Positions 1 through 8,269 of a DNA stretch of 21,470 bases are shown piece after piece. The notes beneath the pieces were generated by a model. The model did no database searches, was not told where the DNA came from, and was given only the letters and a program-made list of their open reading frames with translations. The DNA comes from Paulinella micropora (Eukaryota; Cercozoa; Imbricatea; Euglyphida). The position numbers and the translations under genes are program-made. Positions within the stretch are counted from its first letter, which is position 1. Every line of letters starts with the position of its first letter. The DNA lies in contig BJOX01000160.1 in assembly GCA_009731375.1 (NCBI GenBank), positions 544,460-565,929 of the forward strand, given 5' to 3'.

Positions 1-797
1 CCCGCCGCAGTCGAGATTACAACAAGCTTGAACAAGCCCGCGGCCTCGTCTGTGCTCGAGCATGAGCAGGTCCAACAAGACGAGCAACAGTCGAAGCATA
101 CGCAGGAGCCTGCTGCCAAGCGGCCGAGGCTATCGCTGTCACAAACCACAGTCAAAGACACCGCAGGCACCGCCAGACCCGCTGATTTGCCTGCACCCGA
201 CGGCGCTGACACTCATTGTGTGCCTACATCGTCAGTCCCACAGGAGATCGACTGGGACGGCAGCGACATCACGCCTTCCAACGGCAAGAAATACCTGGAC
301 CAGATGATTACAGAGATGCGCAAGATCCATCCAGCGCACGAGATCGAGCCCGAGCCCGTGTACCTCGGGTTTATCAAGCCGCTGACCAACACTAAACATT
401 TCATGACGAGGGCACAAGTGCGTGCCTGGGTCCTGGCACACCGGAGAAGCATCTACTTTCGTGAATATTTCGACAAGGACGGCGTGCGCAAGGTCCCGTT
501 CCACATTGACCATATAATCCCGGACTCGCTCGGTGGAGCCGACCATCCGCGAAACTACGCACTCATGCCCGAGATCTTCAACCAGAAGTTCGCCTCGTGG
601 TGGATGCCTGCCAAGGCCCAGTACATCGGTAACTAGTTCGCTTGTGTACCTCTTTTTTTTGTTGGCGAAATGCTAACTCTGCTGTGTACATGTATGTTGC
701 AGGTCGTACAGCAGCACGCACCGCCATTCTCTTTGCCAAGTACATCAAAAAGAAGTACACAAAAGAAATATCGTTGGATGACCTAGAAGAAATGTAG
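1..797 (+). CDS. HNH endonuclease-like protein, 5' partial, one intron
   Basis: The frame is open from base 1, with no ATG before the domain, so the true start or an upstream exon lies outside the window. The first ~80 codons are low complexity (Q, E, P, S rich) and carry a basic patch KRPRL (bases 118-132) that resembles a nuclear localisation signal. An HNH-like core follows: HIDHIIP at about 502-522, then GG and a downstream Asn, the usual beta-beta-alpha metal order. The frame meets TAG at 634, but a GT-AG intron at 629-702 restores phase and adds a short Lys-rich tail ending at TAG 795-797. An AATAAA follows 35 bases later. Joined length is 231 codons counted from base 28. The family role would be metal-dependent DNA cleavage, but substrate and purpose are unknown. 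The HNH call is good; function is inference. Confidence 0.7.
629..702 (+). other. Intron in the HNH-like gene
   Basis: Starts GTAACT and ends TTGCAG after a T-rich stretch; 74 bases. Splicing from phase 1 to phase 1 removes the in-frame TAG and keeps an open frame to 797. Confidence 0.75.
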
Positions 798-831
798 CTG
801 TTTTCTGACAAACTCTCCGTACAACAGTATG

Positions 832-837
832 AATAAA
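832..837 (+). terminator. Polyadenylation signal of the HNH-like gene
   Basis: AATAAA 35 bases after the stop codon, followed by a T-rich run. Confidence 0.6.
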
Positions 838-1462
838 AGTTTTTTTAAGTTTCACTCAAACGTTAAACATTCGCCTTTAGATTTTTCAAGAAAGGGAGAC
901 CATCTATCTCATCAAAAATCTTGGGAGGGGGGAGGGGGGGGGAAGGGCGCGCGGGGGCTGGGGAAGGGAGGGGCCTTGGCTTTGTTTTTTTTAGCACTTC
1001 CACCCCCCTCTCCCACCTCTTATTTTCTTGCAGTCGTTATCAAATCCGGGGAGGGGGGGGGCCGTGGCCCGCAAATTAAAGGCGCACACTGTCCATCGCC
1101 AACACAGCCTTCTCACCCCGGCTTGGCGCGCCCGCTTGTACAATCCAAACACTTGGGAGAGGGGGGGGCCGCCAGGGAAGACCGCAAGAAAACAGAAATG
1201 GCAACGGGGGGGCCGAACGTCTCTGTCGCGGCGAGAGACAGCAACAGATGTTCGTTCTCACCAAAATGTTTAGTGCGACGCAAAAAAAAAAGCGGGGGGC
1301 CGGGGGGAGGGAAAGGAAAGGATCGGAGGTGTGCGGGGGGTGGGGCCGGAGAGCGGATTGTCCCCTTAACAAAAAATGGTGGAAGAATCCGGCTCTTGAA
1401 CGCCGTGGGATTTGGCGGAAGTTGCCACAAATTGTCAACCAAGACATTAAATCAAGACATAG
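838..1462 (+). other. Gene-poor G-rich intergenic region
   Basis: No convincing gene. Long open frames here are Gly/Pro/Lys low complexity created by G and C runs. Clustered G runs (about 925-977, 1050-1062, 1160-1168, 1297-1345) could fold as G-quadruplexes on the plus strand. It may hold the promoter of the membrane gene at 1463. Confidence 0.5.
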
Positions 1463-2011
1463 ATGCGTGCCGCACTGTGGTGGTGGTGGCTGGCTGCTAG
1501 CGCGCTGGCCATGCAGTGCCAGGACAGCAACAGGTCCTCAGTTGCAACTTAACCCTGCCACTGTACAATGGAAGACCTTTGTACNNNNNNNNNNTTAACC
1601 TCGGTCACTAGACAACGGTTGGGTCATGTCGACGAGGTAGACATCGTCTACAAGCACAGCGACCCAAACAATGTAATTAGTCTCAAGGCGCAGAGAAAAA
1701 TGAAATGCCCTCCGGGGCAAGAGCTCAGTCACCCGATAAGCTTCGAAATTGACGGGCTACAATTTGCAAGACGCGGGGACGAGGTGGCGATCTTTTTCCT
1801 GGCGTTTTTCATTTTTGTGTTGGCAATGCTCTTCTTTTCTCTGGTGCTCAGTAAGGCTGACTGGCTGGACCATTATAGCGACTTTCAATACTATGCCCGC
1901 TTATTGGCAACGGTGGTGATACTGGTTGTGATGGCACTAGTTTTGGCGCTGGCCGTTGTACCAACACGACAAGCCGGCCTGCGTCATTTCGAGCTGGTGC
2001 AAAGTACCTAG
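1463..2011 (+). CDS. Small two-pass membrane protein with signal peptide, probable intron, crossed by a 10-N gap
   Basis: ATG 1463 opens a classic signal peptide: short basic start, four Trp, then an Ala/Leu core ending ALA. The same frame hits TAA at 1550-1552, 35 bases before the gap. A GT-AG intron at 1534-1611 would remove both the TAA and the gap and keep phase (23 codons plus 2 bases, joined to 400 bases; 156 residues). After it come a short hydrophilic region with one Cys, a strong membrane helix at about 1785-1850 and a second at about 1895-1970, ending at TAG 2009-2011. The layout matches the protein at 8270-8926. The alternative is a genuine nonsense mutation, with the gap hiding a frame change. 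Function is unknown; a virion or cell-surface protein is inferred. Confidence 0.6.
1534..1611 (+). other. Probable intron containing the 10-N gap
   Basis: The junction context is AG|GTCCTC at the donor and TCACTAG at the acceptor; 78 bases including ten N. The donor is weak apart from AG|GT. Support comes from the preserved phase and a size close to the other introns of the window. Confidence 0.45.
1585..1594. other. Assembly gap (10 N)
   Basis: Ten Ns. The true length is unknown, so the reading frame across it is not guaranteed. Confidence 0.99.
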
Positions 2012-2291
2012 CCACACCCCCCCCCCCCTCAGGCAGCAACAGACAGTTAGTGTTTTTTGCTTCGATTGGGGCCTCTGGAGAATGTCCACGTGTTGCCCCT
2101 TCCTCTCTCTGTAGGAATCTCTGAGTTTTCAGAATCAAAGATTTCAATCCGCTGCGCGACTGTGTGGTCTTAGTACTGTAAGGTTTCGAAAATTCTTTTT
2201 GCGCTAAACCCCTGACTCTTTGGCTTTTTTTCCCTTTCTGGGTTGTATTTCCAATTTTTTTATGTAAAAATAAATTTAAAAAGAAACGCCT
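2012..2291. other. Short intergenic region between convergent genes
   Basis: Holds a run of C at about 2016-2030 and a plus-strand AATAAA at 2269-2274 that could end the membrane-protein transcript. The terminase gene ends at 2292 on the other strand. No gene seen. Confidence 0.5.
2269..2274 (+). terminator. Polyadenylation signal
   Basis: AATAAA 258 bases after the membrane-protein stop, in an AT-rich patch. Confidence 0.4.
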
Positions 2292-4341
2292 CTAGGTCGA
2301 CACGTGACACCAGTACAGACAGAGAATAAGTGACATAGCCAGATCATCTTGATTTCCCTGTGTTGTTCTCCCTGAAATCCCGCCAGCTTGGTCTTGGCGC
2401 ACATTAAGAAGCTGTTCTTCAAACGATCTTAGTATATCCAGCTTGGTGTTTCTGCCAACCGAAACATAATTTTGCGCTACCGTCAGAAGGTTTCTTTTTA
2501 AAAGGTCTTGTAATAAATGGCTTCCCACTACCTGGGCATGACGTGTTGTACACAAGCCGTTTTTTTGGAGAGTCTCTTTCGATTCTTGAAGAGGATCTCG
2601 CCACTCTGTCCAGCTTAAGAGCACGGGGGCTACGTAGCGCTCCAAGAGGAGTCGAACCAGAGTTTGACCTCCGTAGTTGTTTTCGATCCCTAGAAAAAAA
2701 ATATAGCACACAAACATCGTCTGCAATTACGCCAAAGAGAAACATTTTACATACGACAAGATGACACTCCTCTAGGTCCGGGTGGCTTTGTAGTTGGCGG
2801 AAGAACGACGGCAACCCTTTTTCGATTTCGTCCCCCGCCGGCGTTTTGGCCAAGGAACACAGGCCAACCACGACCGTCTTGCCCTCTTCCGAGTGCACGA
2901 TCGCGATGGCAGCGGTCTCTGACGCACCGCCGCCCGCGGGATCCACAAACACGTAGACTGTCGGTCTCGACCGGAAGCTCAGGCGCTCGCCCGCACTCTT
3001 AACCGCAGCAATTGCACTCTCTCGCGCTGCCGCGAGCTTCGCGAGCTGTTGGGGGGGCGCAAACGCCCCGACCGCGAGGCGCTTCGAGTTGAGCTTTTCC
3101 AGCTCTAGCTCTGGATTTAACACTGCTGCCAGAAACCGTGAGACTGCCGCGCCCGAGAACAAACCACCACCGGCTTTGATAACGGTGCCTAACATCTCTT
3201 GCGCAAACATATCGTCGGAATTAAGGAGCGTTTCAGCTCTCCGCTGTCCTTGTGTGCCAAGCCAAGACGGCATCAGATGCGCATTGTGATTACAGGTTTT
3301 GATCCTCCCTGCGTCTCGACAGGCGTGGCACAGCAAGTCGATGTGAAAACGCAAAAGACCGGCATCGTCAGATTCTTGATCGTCCTCGCTGGAATCAGAG
3401 GGTTTCTTCTCGAACAGCTTGGAATAGTAATTATCGTGGCCGGCCGGCGTCGAGATACAAATGAGAGATGTGTTAGAGACTGAAAGGAGTGGGGCCAGCA
3501 CGGCGAGCGTAGACACATTTATGAACGCGGCCTCGTCTATCAGAATCACATTGGCGCTTTCGCCTCGTATTGAATTGGGTGTAGGCGACAGGGCAGTTAC
3601 GCAGCTGACGGCGCCGGTGCGCAGCGCCTCGGCGCGCGAGCCTGCAAAGTCGGAGGACTTAACCGTGAATTTGAAAGCGTTATTCTCGGCGATGCGCGCC
3701 GAGCCGCCCTCGAACTGTGTGAAGTAGTGGAGGGTGCTCTTCATCAGCAACGATGCTGATTTGCGCTGGGTGGCCATGATCAAAAGTCGAACTCTTGGAG
3801 TGGTAAACAGAAGAGAAGCACAGAACATGGCGACGCTGGTCGACTTGCCCCAACGACGCGGACAAAGGATCAAAACTCCGTACGGTAAGTTGTCTCGTTG
3901 GAGCTGCGCGAGCATGGAGTCTCGCTCGGCCTCGAGGTTGTGCTTGCCCATGACGAGCTGCGCGCAGGAGACGAGCATGGCGTCGTGGAAGCGCGTCTGG
4001 TCGAGCGAGCGCTTGGAGCCGTCGGTGAGCAGCGAGTCGAGCGCGCGCTGCATGGCGGCCCAGCGGCGCGCGCCGTCGCTGCCCAACGGGGTCACGAACG
4101 GATCCGCGGCCGCGTCCAGGACGCTGCGCAGGCGCCGTTTTTCGTGCTGCTCGCTCTGCTCCCGTTCCAGCAGCTCGGCGCAAGAGCGCACGCACAGAGC
4201 CACGACGCCCAGCAGCCCGTTGGACGGCGCCGCCAGCAAAGGTGGCACGGTGGCCTCGCGCGCGGCGGGCTGGCTCTGGCGCCGCAGGTTCCACACGGCG
4301 CGCAGGCTCTCAACCGCTGTATTTGCGTCCGCGGGCTGCAT
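2292..4341 (-). CDS. Herpesvirus-type terminase large subunit (packaging ATPase/nuclease), one intron
   Basis: Motor that drives viral DNA into procapsids and cuts concatemers; the family includes herpesvirus UL15 and T4-like gp17. Start ATG at 4341 has a purine at -3, with exons 4341-2751 and 2689-2292, giving 662 residues, slightly short of UL15. Visible motifs: Walker A with CPRRWGKS (about 160-167), Walker B VILIDEAAF (265-273), coupling motif ISTPAG (296-301), and a Cys/His cluster near 338-353 where herpes terminases also have Cys residues. The nuclease has FVDPA with its first Asp near 466, IENN with a Glu just after the splice, and a C-terminal DD (645-646) in the herpes-style DDLAMSL context. 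All catalytic positions are present and no stop interrupts the exons, so the gene looks intact. It converges on the membrane gene at 2011 and diverges from the ankyrin gene at 4682. The frame stays open upstream of 4341, but that part is low complexity from C runs. Confidence 0.92.
2690..2750 (-). other. Intron in the terminase gene
   Basis: Reads GTAAAA to TTCTAG on the minus strand, 61 bases with a T-rich 3' end. It joins phase 1 to phase 1 and places the nuclease Glu three codons after the junction. A more consensus donor, GTATGT four bases earlier (2754), would break the frame. Confidence 0.8.
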
Positions 4342-4681
4342 TGCAAACGGAGGGGAGTGCGGAGATTTTGGGTGGCCGGGGGGGGGGCAAAAAGAACCAA
4401 GAATGCTGAAAAAACCCAAAATCAGCGGGAAAATTTCAACGTGCGAGACGGAGGGGTGGGAGGGGGAAGCAGGCTTTTTTTGGGCCTTGGGGGTGTGGGA
4501 GGGAGAGGGAAAGGAAGGGGCCGGCGGCCATTTCCTTTCCCCCCCCCCTGGGGTGGTGTGCTGGCATCCAAAAGAAGCAAAAGAAACAGAAAACCGCTGT
4601 CTCTTTTTCCCCCCCCCCATTTCACGTACAAAAACAACAACAAAAAAAGCACCGGATCCTTTTTTTTTCTTGCTGGCGGCC
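4342..4681. promoter_or_regulatory. Divergent intergenic region between terminase and ankyrin gene
   Basis: 340 bases between two divergent start codons, so it probably holds both promoters. It is rich in G and C homopolymers (about 4379-4387, 4540-4550, 4610-4618) and T/A runs. I see no clear TATA box. Confidence 0.45.
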
Positions 4682-5980
4682 ATGCAATGGACCGACGACG
4701 AGCGGTACGTCAACCAATCGTGCGAGTACCAAATCGATGGGCGGACGTACGTGCTGAACGTGGAGACGCCGGCGTTAGGCGAACTGGAGCTCACGCCGGG
4801 CAACGAAGGCAAGATCGAACGTGCGTTGCCGGCTATTTCAAAGGCGCTCATAGCTTTCGAGCGCGGCCTGAAGGGCCACGCCAACATCGGGGACAGCGGC
4901 AACACCGCGGCCAAGAGCAGGCTCGCACGACAGCGGCAGCAATTGCAAGTGCTTTTAGACCAAGAAAAAGAATACCACCGGTGGCTGATAGAGCAGAGGC
5001 TGGACCGAGAGAAACTCGAGTTCCAAAAAGTGCTCGAGCTAATCAGGACGGCACCGGAAGAGGCCAGAACCGGCGAGCTTTATGAACGGCTGTGCAAGGT
5101 GGTCACGCAGTCTCAGGACCCGTTGTGCTATGACGAGGTCAGGGGGAGGCACCTCCGGGCATTGCACGCGCTGATTTCGACAGTACTAGCCAGCGACTTT
5201 GAGCTGCGAAAAGAGGTCCACCGCCTGCGCCCGGTCCTGCATAACCGGTATACCTGGGGGGCACTTGCCAGGTTTGGCACGTCGAGCCAGATTGTCAGCG
5301 CGGTGCTAGACACGTGGGGGGTCCATGTTGACACCCTCCTTACGAGCGAAAACAACACAACGCTGCTGATGCGGCTGGCCCGTAGCGGTCCGGCCGAGCA
5401 CGTGGCCTGGGCCCTAGGCCGTGGGGCGGATCCTAACTTCTGTGACAACCGAGGTTACAGCGTTCTGGTCGTAGCCCTGGACCATGACGAGGACTTCAAG
5501 GACTGCGGACGCCTGGTCACCACGATTGTGTCGTCGCGCGAGATAGCGCAGCGCACCGTCGGGCATGGCCTGAAATGGCTGCTCAGGTCTTGGTTCGGCC
5601 CCGAACAGTCCGCTGCGAGGCGTAGCTTCAGGTACACCTTGCTAAGGGCCATGCTCGTTTCAGACAATGCCTGTAAACACCTCCTGGGCTATGATCGGGA
5701 CTCTGCGACGGGCGGGCTGCTGCAAGAGGTGTACGCCGGATTTCCTTTGGGCTTGCAGGTCCTGGACCCGTCCGAGTTGTACCTAATATTCCACTTTTTG
5801 CATTACCACCACAACACGGGCCGGCACTACGAGCTGCTGCGCATGCCTTCCGGGCAAGTGCGCCAAAGGCTGCGCTTGGACCTGCAGACCGCGAGGGCAA
5901 GTCGTTTGTACACGGGCGACGACAAGTTCCGGGAACACGTGGAAGATTATATATTTAAAATAAAATCCAGCTTGGATTGA
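4682..5980 (+). CDS. Coiled-coil and ankyrin-like repeat protein
   Basis: ATG 4682 lies in a GCCATG context; 432 residues. Residues 1-60 form a small N-terminal domain I do not recognise. Residues about 78-125 are heptad-like with many Gln, Glu, Lys and Leu, a likely coiled coil. Residues about 190-285 look like two or three ankyrin repeats; the clearest has TLLMRLARSG followed by GRGADPNFCDNRGYSVL. The C-terminal third is unassigned. There is no signal peptide or membrane segment, so it is probably cytosolic or nuclear. Ankyrin proteins of large DNA viruses commonly bind host proteins, often through a C-terminal F-box or similar module, but I see no clear F-box here. Function as a host-interaction factor is inference. 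The frame is intact. Confidence 0.75.
   Translation: MQWTDDERYVNQSCEYQIDGRTYVLNVETPALGELELTPGNEGKIERALPAISKALIAFERGLKGHANIGDSGNTAAKSRLARQRQQLQVLLDQEKEYHRWLIEQRLDREKLEFQKVLELIRTAPEEARTGELYERLCKVVTQSQDPLCYDEVRGRHLRALHALISTVLASDFELRKEVHRLRPVLHNRYTWGALARFGTSSQIVSAVLDTWGVHVDTLLTSENNTTLLMRLARSGPAEHVAWALGRGADPNFCDNRGYSVLVVALDHDEDFKDCGRLVTTIVSSREIAQRTVGHGLKWLLRSWFGPEQSAARRSFRYTLLRAMLVSDNACKHLLGYDRDSATGGLLQEVYAGFPLGLQVLDPSELYLIFHFLHYHHNTGRHYELLRMPSGQVRQRLRLDLQTARASRLYTGDDKFREHVEDYIFKIKSSLD
5959..5964 (+). terminator. Polyadenylation signal inside the last codons of the ankyrin gene
   Basis: AATAAA lies 14 bases before the stop codon that ends at 5980, in an AT-rich patch. Cleavage 15-30 bases downstream would leave almost no 3' UTR. 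Confidence 0.45.
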
Positions 5981-6058
5981 AAACCCAGAGAAGCTTACAG
6001 AGAAAGAAAAAGGCGGGGGGGGGACGCTGGCGGTGGGTGAGCCCCCCCACTCTCCATT

Positions 6059-6121
6059 TCCCCCACTCTCCATTCCCGGAGGGCGCAGTCCTGCCGAAAA
6101 GAAAAGGCCTACAACACCGTT
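6059..6121 (+). promoter_or_regulatory. Conserved upstream element, copy 1
   Basis: Shares a block of about 38 bases with one mismatch with 8159-8221 (core ACTCTCCATTCCC, then GAGGGCGCAGTCCTGCC), followed in both by AAGGCCTACA and CCGTTT. It sits about 80-140 bases before the LRR gene. Confidence 0.55.
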
Positions 6122-6197
6122 TTGACAGCCGCTGTACCTAAAGAAAGAAAGAAAATTGTTGGTTGTGTGATCTTTTCTCTTTTTCTCGGGGGAGTGC

Positions 6198-7958
6198 GTG
6201 CCACAGTTTACGCACCGACACCGCTGCCCAGAAGCTGGGCGCGAGGCTAGCAAACGACAGCGAACCTCTGTTCAGCCTGCTTCGCAGGCTGCGGAACTTT
6301 TTCTGAAGGTCGTCGAGATACCAGAACTCTTGGAGCTCATCATCCTTTTAGCAGACCCTAACGCACGCTGGGCTTTGTGTGTTTTGGGTTGTACTAACAA
6401 GCGGGTTCAGGCAGCGGTGCGAATTCTGCAGTCCGTCTACGACTTGCTGCAGGCCAGGGAAGAACCATCCGCTTTAGGTCGGTCTAGTTGGAAAGCTATC
6501 CTGCCCAAGATTGCCTTCGAAAGCGCCAGTTCTCTACGGGGTTTGTGGTTGCGCGAGGTCGGCGTGCGGCGGGACTGCGCGAGCATTCTAGCGCACTTGC
6601 AGGGCGTACAAAAGCTCACGATTTTTGATGCTGCGGGGGCAAGCTCGCAGCAGTTATCTAACTTACGGAACGCCAAGTCACTGCAAGAGCTGAGGTGCGC
6701 CCCTGATGACCTGGCCGTTATTAGGCGTCTGGCTGGCTTTGGGCAAGAGCTCCGCAGCCTGCACTTGGCAAGTAGGTCGGTTTTCCAGCCCAACCCAATC
6801 GATGTCCTGATCGACCCAGAGCTAAAGGTAAGCGCGCCCGTGGAGCCAATGATTGTGTGGGCTCCGCGCCTAGAGGAGTTGACTCTGGATTTTTCAGATA
6901 CCCCCCAATTGGTGCCTAGCTTACTCACGAAGCTGCTGGCTGGCTGTAATCACCTCCGCAAGCTCAGCCTGCTCGGGTTTCAATTATGGGGGGGCGCCCT
7001 GGCCTTCCCCGGGACCTTAACCTCGCTCGTCCTGAAAAGCAGGTCTCCTCTGACCGACAGCGGCTTTTTGGACAATCTGCGTCGTTTGCGACACCTGGAC
7101 ATACGGGTCCTAGGCCCACAGCTCCAGTACGACTGGAGCTGGGAGAGTTCGGCCGAATTTGCGACACGCCTGGAGAGCCTGCGCCTGCCTTGCGCGCCGA
7201 GCAACGGACTGCCCACTGACTGGCCGAGCTTGCGAGCCTTGGGTTTAGCCAGCTTGACCCCAGCAAGCTTAGGCTGGCTCGGGGAATTCTCCGCGCCCGC
7301 TTGTACGGCGCTGGAGCTTAACATTGTTGTCACCCGTGACGAGCTGGCCGCGATCCAGCGGCAAATCTCGAAACTGACGGAATTGAAGTTAGCACATTGT
7401 GGGAGACCGCTGTCCATCATAGAGTCGGCTACCAAGCTCCGTAGGCTAGAGCTGGGGTTTTGTAGGGTTGGGACCAGGCTAACGCTGCCGCAGACGCTGG
7501 AGGAGTTATCTCTGCGATTCTGCATTTCTGACGACCACGCTCCAGTAGTGGTCGATTGTCCCAAGCTACGGCGGCTGGAGATCGTAAGAAGTAACGGGCT
7601 CGTCCTCTGCGCCCCGGGGTCGCACTCGTTGTCGCGACAAACCGAGGATGATGTTTGGAGCCAGCTGGGCCGGTTGACTGTATTAACCGGCCTAACTGCA
7701 ATCGTGGTGGAGCAAGAAGGTGTACTACAGTTGTCGCAAGTGTGCAGGGTGCTGACCATGACGCGCGGGCTGCGCGAACTAACAATCTCCTCGCCTTGTG
7801 GTCAGGACAGCCGGTGCTTGCTGCACGAGGTCCTCCCGCGGTTACGAAATTTGCGGTTCTTGAGCCTACCCCACAGCCTCTTTCCCGAGCCCCTCGTTCC
7901 TGCGCTGTCGACGTTGCGGGCTCTGCTCCCGCACTGCGCGGAATTTGTGCTGACCTAA
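6198..7958 (+). CDS. F-box-like, leucine-rich-repeat protein (start codon unclear)
   Basis: Open for 586 codons from a GTG at 6198 to TAA 7956-7958. An in-frame TGA at 6168 and the absence of any ATG between 5981 and 6198 leave the start unresolved: a non-ATG start, a mutated ATG or an unseen upstream exon. The next in-frame Met is more than 200 codons in, after the conserved region. Residues about 40-80 resemble an F-box (EIPELLELIILL, then a Leu/Cys-rich helix). About 15-18 degenerate leucine-rich repeats follow to the C-terminus, with units such as LEELTLDF, LRKLSLLGF, LRRLELGFC and LEELSLRFC. FBXL-type proteins recruit substrates to SCF ubiquitin ligases. A viral version would redirect host ubiquitination; this is inference. 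No signal peptide or membrane helix is seen. Confidence 0.72.
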   Translation: MPQFTHRHRCPEAGREASKRQRTSVQPASQAAELFLKVVEIPELLELIILLADPNARWALCVLGCTNKRVQAAVRILQSVYDLLQAREEPSALGRSSWKAILPKIAFESASSLRGLWLREVGVRRDCASILAHLQGVQKLTIFDAAGASSQQLSNLRNAKSLQELRCAPDDLAVIRRLAGFGQELRSLHLASRSVFQPNPIDVLIDPELKVSAPVEPMIVWAPRLEELTLDFSDTPQLVPSLLTKLLAGCNHLRKLSLLGFQLWGGALAFPGTLTSLVLKSRSPLTDSGFLDNLRRLRHLDIRVLGPQLQYDWSWESSAEFATRLESLRLPCAPSNGLPTDWPSLRALGLASLTPASLGWLGEFSAPACTALELNIVVTRDELAAIQRQISKLTELKLAHCGRPLSIIESATKLRRLELGFCRVGTRLTLPQTLEELSLRFCISDDHAPVVVDCPKLRRLEIVRSNGLVLCAPGSHSLSRQTEDDVWSQLGRLTVLTGLTAIVVEQEGVLQLSQVCRVLTMTRGLRELTISSPCGQDSRCLLHEVLPRLRNLRFLSLPHSLFPEPLVPALSTLRALLPHCAEFVLT

Positions 7959-8269
7959 AAAAAAGACTTTAGAGCCCCCCTCCCCCCACCACCACAAAAT
8001 CAAAGAACTTTTTAGGGCTTTCTCCGCCGCCGCTCTCCTAGCCCCCCCCCTGTATAAAAACATTTTAAAAAAATGGAAGAAGAGAAAAAAAAGTGAAGGG
8101 AGAGGAGAGTGGGAGAATGGGAATCACTTAGGCGCTCCCCGTCCTCTCCATCCCCGTTCCCCCCACTCTCCATTCCCAGAGGGCGCAGTCCTGCCCCCCA
8201 AAAGAAGGCCTACAGCCCCGTTTCATTTATGTTTTACCTCCAAGAAAAGAAAAGAAAAGACAAACTAAC
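7959..8269. promoter_or_regulatory. Intergenic region upstream of the Cys-rich membrane gene
   Basis: Contains C runs (about 7976-7988 and 8042-8050), a TATAAAA at 8053-8059, and the second copy of the conserved upstream element at 8159-8221. A purine-rich stretch at 8101-8122 (GGGAGAATGGGAAT) is partly the reverse complement of the element core, so a hairpin is possible. Confidence 0.45.
8159..8221 (+). promoter_or_regulatory. Conserved upstream element, copy 2
   Basis: Matches 6059-6121, exactly 2100 bases away. It ends about 50 bases before ATG 8270. Confidence 0.55.

Noticed and set aside
829-1500. 223-codon open frame in the G-rich region
   Set aside because: Low-complexity Gly/Lys/Pro product of G and C runs with no domain; overlapping frames on both strands look equally empty.
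3734-4681. Plus-strand extension of the ankyrin frame over the terminase
   Set aside because: It is antisense to the terminase coding region and encodes low complexity; the ATG at 4682 fits the gene.
4342-4914. N-terminal extension of the terminase frame
   Set aside because: The extension crosses the C/G-run intergenic region and overlaps the ankyrin gene; ATG 4341 has good context and gives the usual family layout.
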